DNA from: Pseudomonas sp. S04
GTDB taxonomy: Bacteria; Pseudomonadota; Gammaproteobacteria; Pseudomonadales; Pseudomonadaceae
Assembly (NCBI RefSeq): GCF_009834545.1
Contig: NZ_CP019427.1
Location: 2,548,001 to 2,612,000 of the forward strand
Reading direction: 5' to 3'
DNA: 64,000 nucleotides
In this document: piece by piece, positions 8,458 through 16,514 of the stretch
How positions within the stretch are numbered: position 1 is the first letter of the stretch
Layout of the letters: every line of letters begins with the position of its first letter
The notes under the pieces: generated by a model
Told to the model about the DNA's origin: nothing
What the model saw: only the letters and a program-made list of their open reading frames with translations
Databases searched by the model: none
Program-made: the position numbers and the translations under genes

Positions 8458-10023
8458 ATGAATCAGGATTTTTCCCGCCGGGTGTTTCTCGGCAACAGTC
8501 TGGCGGTTGGCGGCGGTTTGCTGCTGGGCAGCAGTCTGCTCAGTGGCTGCGACAGCCCCGCGGATACGCCCAGCGTGCTTTCCAGCACCCCGGTGCGCGG
8601 CGGTCGGCTGCGGGTCGGCATCATCGATGGCGACCAGTCCGGCAACCTTGACGCGCACAAACCGGTGGGCGGCGGGATCATTCGTGGCTGGGCGCTGTAC
8701 AGCAAGTTCTGGGAGTGGAACAGCGATGTCAGCACGCGCCTGGCCCTGGCCGAATTTGCCGAGCCGAATGCCGATGCCAGCGCCTGGACCATTCGTATCA
8801 AGCCAGGGCTGGAGTTCCACCACGGCAAGACCATCGGCGCCGACGACATGCTGTTCTCGCTGTTACGCCTGACCGATCCCAAGCTGGCTTCGCCGTTTGC
8901 CGGTCTGGTCGGGGCCATCGACCGCAATGCCTTGCGCAAGCTGGACGAGCGGACCATCGAGATCCGCTTCAAGGAAGGCCAGAGCTTCTTCCCGCTGGAC
9001 GAAACCCTGATCAGCTTTGGCGGCATCGTGCCCACCGACTACCACCCGATCAGCAATCCGGTGGGCGCGGGCCCTTACAAGCTCAAGAGCTTCATCCCCG
9101 GCCAGCGCTCGCTCTACAGCCGGTTCGAGCACTACTACAAGCCCAATCAACCGTATGCCGACGAGCTGGAGATCATCGAGTTCAAGGACCAGGTGTCACG
9201 CTCGGCGGCGTTGCGTGCCGGGCAGATCGACCTCGCGAGCGGTGTGCAGGCTGAACACAGCGCGCTGCTCAAGGCCGACTCGCGGTTGCAGCTCTGCGTG
9301 TCGCCCAGCACCTCGTTTACCGGGTTCAACCTGAACCTGGCCAAGGCGCCGTTCCAGGACGTGCGTGTACGCCAGGCCTTTCGCCTGCTGGCCGACCGGC
9401 AGGAACTGGTGAACCGTGGCCTCAACGGATTCGGGCGGATCGCCAATGACCTGTACTCACCCCACGACCCGACCTACAACCACGCCATCGTCCAGCGTCC
9501 CCATGACCTGGAGCAGGCGCGTTCGCTGCTGCGCCAGGCTGGGCAGGATGACCTGCGGGTCGAACTGACCACCACGCCGGGGCCGGGGGTCAATGCGGCA
9601 TTGGTGTTTGCCCAGCAGGCAAAACAGGCCGGGGTGCAGATCAAGGTCACCCAGGTCGACGGCTCGGTGTTCAACGGGCCGCAGCGCGAGAACTGGCTGC
9701 TGTCGCCGGGTTCGACCCCGGCCCGCGGCTTTCTCGCCTCGGCCTTGCACAACGATGCACCGCAGGCGATCTACAACCGCAGCAATTTCCATGACCAGCG
9801 TTTCAGTGCGCTGTACCAACAGGCGCTGGCGCAACCGGACCTGGCCCAGCGCAAAGTGCTGGTGCACGAAGCCCAGGGTATCCAGCACGAGCGCGGTGGC
9901 TTGTTGATCTGGGGTTTCAACGACGTGCTCGATGCGGCATCGACCCGGGTTGGCGGGCTGCTGCCCGAGCAAACCACGTTCGCCTCCTGGCGCTTTGACG
10001 AGCTGTGGTTGAACCATGGATAA
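8458..10023 (+). CDS. Family 5 (DppA/OppA-type) ABC substrate-binding lipoprotein with Tat signal
   Basis: A 521-residue extracytoplasmic solute-binding protein. The N-terminus has a twin-arginine motif SRRVFLG, a hydrophobic stretch and a lipobox LLSGC (Cys near residue 31). It is therefore probably exported folded and lipid-anchored at the inner membrane. Family 5 proteins bind peptides, nickel, opines or glycosides. The gene is followed directly by its permease genes (8-bp overlap). A close paralogue lies at 19218-20801. Its place in a desulfurisation operon suggests an organosulfur ligand (inference). Confidence 0.9.
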   Translation: MNQDFSRRVFLGNSLAVGGGLLLGSSLLSGCDSPADTPSVLSSTPVRGGRLRVGIIDGDQSGNLDAHKPVGGGIIRGWALYSKFWEWNSDVSTRLALAEFAEPNADASAWTIRIKPGLEFHHGKTIGADDMLFSLLRLTDPKLASPFAGLVGAIDRNALRKLDERTIEIRFKEGQSFFPLDETLISFGGIVPTDYHPISNPVGAGPYKLKSFIPGQRSLYSRFEHYYKPNQPYADELEIIEFKDQVSRSAALRAGQIDLASGVQAEHSALLKADSRLQLCVSPSTSFTGFNLNLAKAPFQDVRVRQAFRLLADRQELVNRGLNGFGRIANDLYSPHDPTYNHAIVQRPHDLEQARSLLRQAGQDDLRVELTTTPGPGVNAALVFAQQAKQAGVQIKVTQVDGSVFNGPQRENWLLSPGSTPARGFLASALHNDAPQAIYNRSNFHDQRFSALYQQALAQPDLAQRKVLVHEAQGIQHERGGLLIWGFNDVLDAASTRVGGLLPEQTTFASWRFDELWLNHG

Positions 10024-11074
10024 ATCCTCCAAGCAACCGCGTACACCGGCGTGGCTGGCCTGGTTCATCGGCCGGCTCGGCTATGGCCTGCTGACGGCCT
10101 GGGTGATCAGCCTGGTGGTGTTCATCGCCACGCAGGCGCTGCCCTCGGACCCGGCCCGGGTGATTCTCGGCCCGGATGCGCCGCTGGAAAGCATCCTCAC
10201 CCTGCAACGCCAACTGGGCCTGGACCGGCCGATCCTCGAGCAGTACCTGGGCTGGCTGGGGCACGCCGTGCGCGGTGAGCTGGGGGTGTCGCTGGACTCC
10301 AATGCGCCGGTGGCGAGCATCCTTTTCACGCGTTTTGGCTACACCCTGGCGTTGTTGGCCGGGGTGATTGCCCTGGTGGTGCCGATGGCGCTGCTGTTGG
10401 GGGTGAGCCTGGCGTTGCGCCGCGACAGTCGCCTGGACCGCATTAGCCTGTCGTGGCTGATCTTCCTCAAGGCGACGCCGGGGTTTCTGTTGGCCATCGG
10501 CCTGGTGCTGCTGTTTTCCATGCCGCACATGGACGTGCTGCCGGCGGTGTCGCTGATCGACCCGGACCGTTCGCTGTGGCGGCAGTTGCAGTACCTGGTG
10601 TTGCCGGTGTTGGCCCTGAGCCTGTCGGCGCTGCCGTACCTGACGCGGATGGTGCGGGCCTCGATGATCGAGGCACTGGAGTCCGACTACGTGATCGCGG
10701 CCCGACTGCGCGGGATCGCCGAGTGGCGCATCGTCTGGCGCCACACTTTGCCCAATGCCCTGGTGCCGGCCATCCAGGGCGTGGCGCTGACCCTGCGCAC
10801 GCTGATCGGCGGGGCGTTGCTGGCCGAGGTGATTTTCAGCTACCCCGGCATCGGCACCTCGCTGAATTCGGCGATCCAGATGCGCGATCTGCCGATGATC
10901 CAGGCCATCGTGTTGTTGATCACCCTGGGCGTGGTGCTGATCAACCTGTGTGCCGACCTGCTGACCGTGCTGCTCACCCCCAAGCTGCGCACGGCCCGGC
11001 GCGTGACCCTGATCCAGCGCAACCGTCGGGGCATCCAGCCCTGGTGGCGGCGCTCCACTCCCAAGGCTCCGTGA
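10016..11074 (+). CDS. DppB-type ABC permease
   Basis: A 352-residue inner-membrane permease with about six helices. The cytoplasmic EAA-like loop reads EALESDYVIAARLRGIAEWRIVWRHTLPNA, the contact point with the ATPase. The first residues begin a helix typical of DppB/GsiC (LGYGLLTAWVISLVVF). The ATG overlaps the previous stop by 8 bases. The C-terminal tail of about 30 basic residues is longer than in most DppB proteins. Confidence 0.9.
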   Translation: MDKSSKQPRTPAWLAWFIGRLGYGLLTAWVISLVVFIATQALPSDPARVILGPDAPLESILTLQRQLGLDRPILEQYLGWLGHAVRGELGVSLDSNAPVASILFTRFGYTLALLAGVIALVVPMALLLGVSLALRRDSRLDRISLSWLIFLKATPGFLLAIGLVLLFSMPHMDVLPAVSLIDPDRSLWRQLQYLVLPVLALSLSALPYLTRMVRASMIEALESDYVIAARLRGIAEWRIVWRHTLPNALVPAIQGVALTLRTLIGGALLAEVIFSYPGIGTSLNSAIQMRDLPMIQAIVLLITLGVVLINLCADLLTVLLTPKLRTARRVTLIQRNRRGIQPWWRRSTPKAP

Positions 11075-11084
11075 GAGGTGCTGC

Positions 11085-11924
11085 ATGCGTGACTTATCCG
11101 CGACTCGCTGGCACTGGCTGGCACACACGCAAACCCGCAAAGGCGCGGTGATCACGCTGCTGGTGATTGCCCTCGCGCTGTGCGGCCCCTGGCTGGCGCC
11201 CCATGGGCCGACCGACATGCTCGGCACGGTCTATGGGGCGCCGACGGCCGGGGCGTGGCTGGGTTATGACTTCCTCGGGCACGATGTGCTGTCGCGCCTG
11301 CTCAATGGCGGTCGGTCGGTGCTGTGGATGTCCGTGGCCGCCGCTGCGATCGCCCTGCTGGTGGGCAGCACCCTGGGTTTGCTGGCGGGGTTTTCCCGGC
11401 GTCGGCTGGACCAGTTGATTACCTGGCTGGCGGATGTCTCGCTGGCGTTTCCGGACTTGATCCTGGTGCTGTTGATCGTCTCGATGCTCGGCCGCGCGCC
11501 GTGGCTGATCGTGCTTACCGTGGCGATTGCCTTCACCCCTGGGGTGATCCGTCTGGCCCGGGGCAGCGCGGTGGCGGTGGCCGGCCAGGAGTTTGTCGAG
11601 GCCGCGCAGATGATGGGCTATTCGCGTTGGCGGATCCTGTTCCGCGAGATCCTGCCGAACATCCTCACGCCGCTGCTGGTGCACTTCGGCAACATGCTGA
11701 CCTGGGGCGTGGGCATGCTGTCGGGCCTGAGCTTCCTCGGTTACGGCGTGGCGCCGCCGACTGCCGACTGGGGCTTGATGATCAATGAAAATCAGGCCGG
11801 ATTGCTGGTGCAGCCCTGGGCCGTACTGGCGCCGGCGGTGCTGATCGGGATCTTTGCCTATGGCACCAACATCCTGGCCGAGGGCATCGGCCGCAGCAGT
11901 TCACGGATTGGAGAAAAGCCATGA
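11085..11924 (+). CDS. DppC-type ABC permease
   Basis: A 279-residue inner-membrane permease with an N-terminal helix, a short periplasmic loop ending LGYDFLGHDVLSRLL (a DppC hallmark) and five further helices. The EAA-like loop reads FVEAAQMMGYSRWRILFREILPN. It pairs with the DppB-type permease. The stop overlaps the start of the ATPase gene by 4 bases (ATGA). Confidence 0.9.
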   Translation: MRDLSATRWHWLAHTQTRKGAVITLLVIALALCGPWLAPHGPTDMLGTVYGAPTAGAWLGYDFLGHDVLSRLLNGGRSVLWMSVAAAAIALLVGSTLGLLAGFSRRRLDQLITWLADVSLAFPDLILVLLIVSMLGRAPWLIVLTVAIAFTPGVIRLARGSAVAVAGQEFVEAAQMMGYSRWRILFREILPNILTPLLVHFGNMLTWGVGMLSGLSFLGYGVAPPTADWGLMINENQAGLLVQPWAVLAPAVLIGIFAYGTNILAEGIGRSSSRIGEKP

Positions 11925-13729
11925 ATGCGCTCGCAGGTTTTGCATCGCCAGACAAGCTCAGCACCCAGGTGCTGCAGGTGAGCGACTTGCGCGTCGAGCT
12001 GCAAGGGCAGGTCGATGTGCTGTCCGGGGTGTCGTTCAGTGTCCAGGCTGGGGAAATTCTTGGCCTGGTGGGGGAGTCGGGTTCCGGCAAGACCACCCTG
12101 GCCACGGCATTGCTGGCCCACGCCCGACGCGGTGCGCGGATTGTTGGCGGTCGGGTCGAGGTGGCGGGGCAGGCCTTGCTGACCTTGCAGGGCGATGCCT
12201 TGCGCCGGGCCCGGGGCAGCCTGATCGGCTATGTGGCGCAGGACCCGGCCACGGCGTTGAATCCGGCGTTGCGCGTCGGCAACCTGCTGCGCGAAACCCT
12301 CAGCGCCCACCAGGTGCAACTGGACCGCAGCGCGCAACGCCAGCGCATCAGCGAGACCTTGCGCGACGTCGGCCTACCGGATGATCCGGACTTCCTGCGG
12401 CGCTTTCCCCACCAACTGTCCGGCGGCCAGCAACAACGGGTGATGCTGGCGCTGGCGTTTGTCCTGCGCCCGAAGCTGATCGTACTGGATGAACCGACCA
12501 CCGCCCTGGACGTCAGCACCCAGGCCCACATCCTCGCTACCCTGCGCCGGCTTTGCAAAAGCCTGGGGGTCGCGGCGGTGTATGTGTCCCACGACCTGGC
12601 GGTGATCAAGGACCTGGTGGACCGGGTGATGGTGATGTACGCCGGGCGCATCGTCGAGACCGCCAGCCGTGAGGCGCTGTTCAGCCGGCCGGCCCATCCC
12701 TATACCCGGGGCTTGCTGGCGGCGATTCCGGATGTGGCGCAGCGCCGCGAACTGGCGGCGATTGCCGGGCACGCCCCTGCGCCGGGGCAGCGGCCAGTCG
12801 GCTGTGGTTTCGCCGCACGCTGCCCGCGGCGCACTGCCGCCTGTGCGCTGGCCGAGCCAGCGTTGCACGAGGTCGCGCCAGGACAGCAGGTGGCGTGCCT
12901 GGACCCGCATCGGCAGGCGTTGCAGTTGATTGCCAGTCAGGGCGCGCAGCGGGTCGGGGAGGTGGTCGAGCGACCGGCGTTGCTCGACATTCAGGGGCTG
13001 AACGTGGCCTACGACCGCCAGGTGTTGTTCGATGTCTCGTTGCGCGTGGCGCCCGGGGAATGCCTGGCGTTGGTCGGCGAGTCCGGTTCCGGCAAGACCA
13101 GCCTGGCCCGCGCGGTAGCGGGTTTGGGGGAGAACGCCCAAGGCCGGATGTATTATGCCGGGCAGGAGTTGAGCCTGGCGGCGCGGCAGCGTGAGGCCGG
13201 GTCCCGGCACCAGATCCAGTACATCTTCCAGAACCCGTACCGGGCGTTGAACCCCCGGCAGACGGTACTACAGACCCTCAGCGGGCCCTTGGCGCACTTC
13301 TTCGGGATCAAGGGTGACGAGGCCCGTCAGCGGGTAGCGGCGGTGCTTGAGCGGGTGTCGCTGCCGGCTTCGGTCGGCGCGCTCTACCCCCATAGCCTGT
13401 CGGGCGGCGAACGGCAACGGGTGGCTATCGCCCGGGCGCTGATCTGCCAGCCGCGCCTGCTGATCTGCGACGAAATCACTTCGGCGCTGGATGTCTCGGT
13501 GCAGGCGTCGATCCTCGCGTTGTTGCGTCAGTTGCAGGCGCAAGGGCTGACTCTGTTGTTCGTTACCCATGACCTGGGCGTGGTCCGCGCCATCGCCGAC
13601 CGGGTGGTGGTGCTCCAGCACGGGCGAGTGGTGGAACAGGGGTGGGTTGATGCGGTGCTGGACCAACCGCAGGCAGCCTACACCCGTACGCTGCTGGAAA
13701 ACTCGCCGACGCTGGCGGGGGTGTTGTAG
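11921..13729 (+). CDS. Dual ABC ATPase of the peptide/opine importer (DppD-DppF fusion)
   Basis: A 602-residue protein with two complete ABC ATPase domains. Domain 1 (about 20-300) has [17 protein letters not shown] and LDEPTTALD. Domain 2 (about 345-600) has [17 protein letters not shown] and [10 protein letters not shown]. The oligopeptide-transporter C-terminal extension of domain 1 has several Cys ([14 protein letters not shown]), which in this family can hold an Fe-S cluster. Fusion of DppD and DppF into one chain is common in pseudomonads (as in YejF/GsiA). Last gene of the plus-strand sulfur operon; the repeat array starts 33 bp downstream. Confidence 0.9.
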   Translation: MNALAGFASPDKLSTQVLQVSDLRVELQGQVDVLSGVSFSVQAGEILGLVGESGSGKTTLATALLAHARRGARIVGGRVEVAGQALLTLQGDALRRARGSLIGYVAQDPATALNPALRVGNLLRETLSAHQVQLDRSAQRQRISETLRDVGLPDDPDFLRRFPHQLSGGQQQRVMLALAFVLRPKLIVLDEPTTALDVSTQAHILATLRRLCKSLGVAAVYVSHDLAVIKDLVDRVMVMYAGRIVETASREALFSRPAHPYTRGLLAAIPDVAQRRELAAIAGHAPAPGQRPVGCGFAARCPRRTAACALAEPALHEVAPGQQVACLDPHRQALQLIASQGAQRVGEVVERPALLDIQGLNVAYDRQVLFDVSLRVAPGECLALVGESGSGKTSLARAVAGLGENAQGRMYYAGQELSLAARQREAGSRHQIQYIFQNPYRALNPRQTVLQTLSGPLAHFFGIKGDEARQRVAAVLERVSLPASVGALYPHSLSGGERQRVAIARALICQPRLLICDEITSALDVSVQASILALLRQLQAQGLTLLFVTHDLGVVRAIADRVVVLQHGRVVEQGWVDAVLDQPQAAYTRTLLENSPTLAGVL

Positions 13730-13761
13730 GCGTGGGCTTGGATACTGCCTGACCCACCGCC

Positions 13762-15370
13762 ATCGCGAGCAAGCCGCAAGCAGGCGCCCGCTCCACAGGT
13801 TCTGTGGGTGCATGCGGGATCTGCAAGCACTGCAAAGTACTGTAGGAGCGCGCTTGCCCGCGATGGTCGTCAACGATGATGCGTACAGTCTGACACCCAG
13901 CAGCGTCCTCAGGCTTTTCGCGGGCAAGCCCGCTCCCACAGGTTCAGTGGGTGCATGCGGGATCTGCAAGCACTGCAAATTACTGTGGGAGCGGGCTTGC
14001 CCGCGATGGTCGTCAACGATGACGCGTGCAGCCTGACACCCAGCAGCGCCCTCAGGCTTTTCGCGGGCAAGCCCGCTCCCACAGGTTCAGTGGGTGCATG
14101 CGGGATCTGCAAGCACTGCAAATTACTGTGGGAGCGGGCTTGCCCGCGATGGTCGTCAACGATGACGCGTGCAGTCTGACACCCAGCGGCGCCCTCAGGC
14201 TTTTCGCGGGCAAGCCCGCTCCCACAGGTTCAGTGGGTGCATGCAGGATTTGCAAGCACTGCAAATTACTGTGGGAGCGGGCTTGCCCGCGATGGTCGTC
14301 AACGATGACGCGTGCAGCCTGATGCCCAGCGGCGCCCTCAGGCTTTTCGCGAGCAGGTTCTGTGGGTGCATGCGGGATCTGCAAGCACTGCAAATTACTG
14401 TGGGAGCCGGCCTGCCGGCGATGGTCGTCAACGATGACGCGTACAGTCTGATGCCCAGCGGCGCCCTCAGGTTTTTCGCGGGCAAGCCCGCTCCCACAGG
14501 TTCAGTGGGTGCATGCAGGATTTGCAAGCACTGCAAATTACTGTGGGAGCCGGCCTGCCGGCGATGGTCGTCAACGATGACGCGTACAGTCTGATGCCCA
14601 GCGGCGCCCTCAGGTTTTTCGCGGGCAAGCCCGCTCCCACAGGTTCAGTGGGTGCATGCAGGATTTGCAAGCACTGCAAATTACTGTGGGAGCGGGCTTG
14701 CCCGCGATGGTCGTCAACGATGACGCGTGCAGCCTGACACCCAGCGGCGCCCTCAGGCTTTTCGCGGGCAAGCCCGCTCCCACAGGTTCAGTGGGTGCAT
14801 GCGGGATCTGCAAGCACTGCAAATTACTGTGGGAGCGGGCTTGCCCGCGATGGTCGTCAACGATGACGCGTACAGTCTGACACCCAGCGGCGCCCTCAGG
14901 CTTTTCGCGGGCAAGCCCGCTCCCACAGGTTCAGTGGGTGCATGCGGGATCTGCAAGCACTGCAAATTACTGTGGGAGCGGGCTTGCCCGCGATGGTCGT
15001 CAACGATGACGCGTGCAGCCTGACACCCAGCAGCGCCCTCAGGCTTTTCGCGGGCAAGCCCGCTCCCACAGGTTCAGTGGGTGCATGCAGGATCTGCAAG
15101 CACTGCAAATTACTGTGGGTGCGGGCTTGCCCGCGATGGTCGTCAACGATGACGCGTACAGTCTGACACCCAGCGGCGCCCTCAGGTTTTTCGCGGGCAA
15201 GCCCGCTCCCACAGGTTCAGTGGGTGCATGCAGGATTTGCAAGCACTGCAAAGTACTGTGGGAGCGGGCTTGCCCGCGATGGTCGTCAACGATGACGCGT
15301 ACAGTCTGACACCCAGCGGCGCCCTCAGGTTTTTCGCGAGCAGGCCTCAAGCGGGCGCTCGCTCCCACAA
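13762..15370. repeat. Tandem array of 11 REP-pair (BIME) units, period 143 bp
   Basis: The marker GTCGTCAACGATGA occurs at 13866, 14009, 14152, 14295, 14424, 14567, 14710, 14853, 14996, 15139 and 15282. All spacings are 143 bp except one of 129 bp, where one REP copy around 14350 is shortened. Each unit holds two inverted REPs (GAGCGGGCTTGCCCGC and complement), a linker with CAACGATGACGCGT, and a linker with GGGTGCATGC. The array fills the gap between two convergent operons. The open frames of 70-113 codons seen in it on both strands are by-products of the repeat. Confidence 0.95.
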
Positions 15371-15402
15371 AGGTTGGCGCAATTTCTACGGGGGAGCTTG
15401 GG

Positions 15403-16494
15403 TTATGCGCTGTTCGCTGCTGGATTGCGGCGGGCGGCGGCTTCGCGGACGGCGGGGATGATCCAGCGGCCGTAGTCGACGGTGTCGTAGAGCGGGTCGT
15501 AGCCGCGGTTGAGGAAGGTGGTGACGCCCAGGTCGACGTAGTCGAGCAGGGCCTGGGCCACGGTTTCCGGGGTGCCGACCAGGGCGGTGGTGTCGCCGTA
15601 GGCGCCGACGGCGGTGGCGGTGGGCATCCACAGGGCGCGGTCGTGGCGGTCGCCCAGGGCGGCGGCGGCCAGCAGGCGTTCGGAGCCGGTGCCCTTGAGG
15701 CGCTTTTGCCAGGGGCTGCCGGCGGCGAACTGTGGGTTGGCCTTGATCTGCGCCAGGATCTGCTCGGCCCGTTGCCAGGCCAGCGCTTCGGTGGCGCCGA
15801 GAATCAGGCGCACCGACAGGCTCACCCGCGGCGCCGTCACACCTGCCAACCGGGCCGCGGCCTTCAATTTGGCAATCTGCTCGGCCACGCCACTCAGCGG
15901 CTCACCCCACAAGGCGTACAAGTCCGCATGCTTGACCGCGATCTGGTAGGCGATATCGGAAGAGCCGCCAAAGGAGATCGGAATGTGTGGCTGTTGCAGC
16001 GGTTTGACCGGCGAGAACGCACCCTGGATGTTGAAGTACTCGCCAACGAAGTCGAAGGGTTCGTCCGAGGTCCAGGTGCGTCGGACAATCTCCAGGTACT
16101 CATCGGTGCGCCGGTAGCGCGCGGTCTTGTCCAGCAGGGTGTCGCCTTCCTGGGGCTCGGCGGTGATGCCGGTGATCGCGTGCAGGCGGATGCGCCCGCC
16201 ACCGGTGGTGTGATCGAGGGTGGCAAACGCGCGCGCCGCCACCGTGGGGGCGCTCAGGGCGGGGCGGTGGGCGATCATGAACCCCAGGCGCTCAGTGTGG
16301 GCGGCAGCGTAGGCGGCGATCTGCAGGCTGTCGGCGCTGCCGGGTCCGCTGGCGATCAGTACCCGGTCAAACCCCGCGTGTTCGTGGGCGCGGGCGTGAT
16401 GGCGGATGAATTCCAGGTCGAAATCGGCACTGCGCACGCCGCGGGTCTCGGACCACTGGCGGGGGAAAATCATGCCGACAAATTCAATGGACAT
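15403..16494 (-). CDS. SsuD-like LLM flavin monooxygenase (distal gene of the minus operon)
   Basis: A 363-residue luciferase-like monooxygenase related to SsuD. Visible features are a TIM-barrel start SIEFVGMIFPRQWSE, FMIAHRPALSAPTVAARAFATLDH, and SFGGSSDIAYQIAVKHADLYALWGEP, close to the SsuD phosphate-binding region. It should use reduced FMN from a separate reductase; no reductase gene lies in the window. The start at 16494 has GGAG 9 bases upstream; a longer open frame to 16743 runs into the TonB receptor gene and is rejected. It follows the receptor gene by 20 bp. Confidence 0.87.
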   Translation of the reverse strand: MSIEFVGMIFPRQWSETRGVRSADFDLEFIRHHARAHEHAGFDRVLIASGPGSADSLQIAAYAAAHTERLGFMIAHRPALSAPTVAARAFATLDHTTGGGRIRLHAITGITAEPQEGDTLLDKTARYRRTDEYLEIVRRTWTSDEPFDFVGEYFNIQGAFSPVKPLQQPHIPISFGGSSDIAYQIAVKHADLYALWGEPLSGVAEQIAKLKAAARLAGVTAPRVSLSVRLILGATEALAWQRAEQILAQIKANPQFAAGSPWQKRLKGTGSERLLAAAALGDRHDRALWMPTATAVGAYGDTTALVGTPETVAQALLDYVDLGVTTFLNRGYDPLYDTVDYGRWIIPAVREAAARRNPAANSA

Positions 16495-16514
16495 AGGGTT
16501 ACTCCAAGGTGAGG

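Noticed and set aside
13909..15368. Many overlapping open frames of 70-113 codons on both strands with near-identical proteins
   Set aside because: They are translations of the 143-bp REP-pair array. The period is not a multiple of three, the frames have no ribosome sites, and equivalent frames occur on both strands.
13762..15370. CRISPR array
   Set aside because: The whole 143-bp unit is repeated, including the parts that would be spacers. There are no unique spacers and no cas genes nearby.
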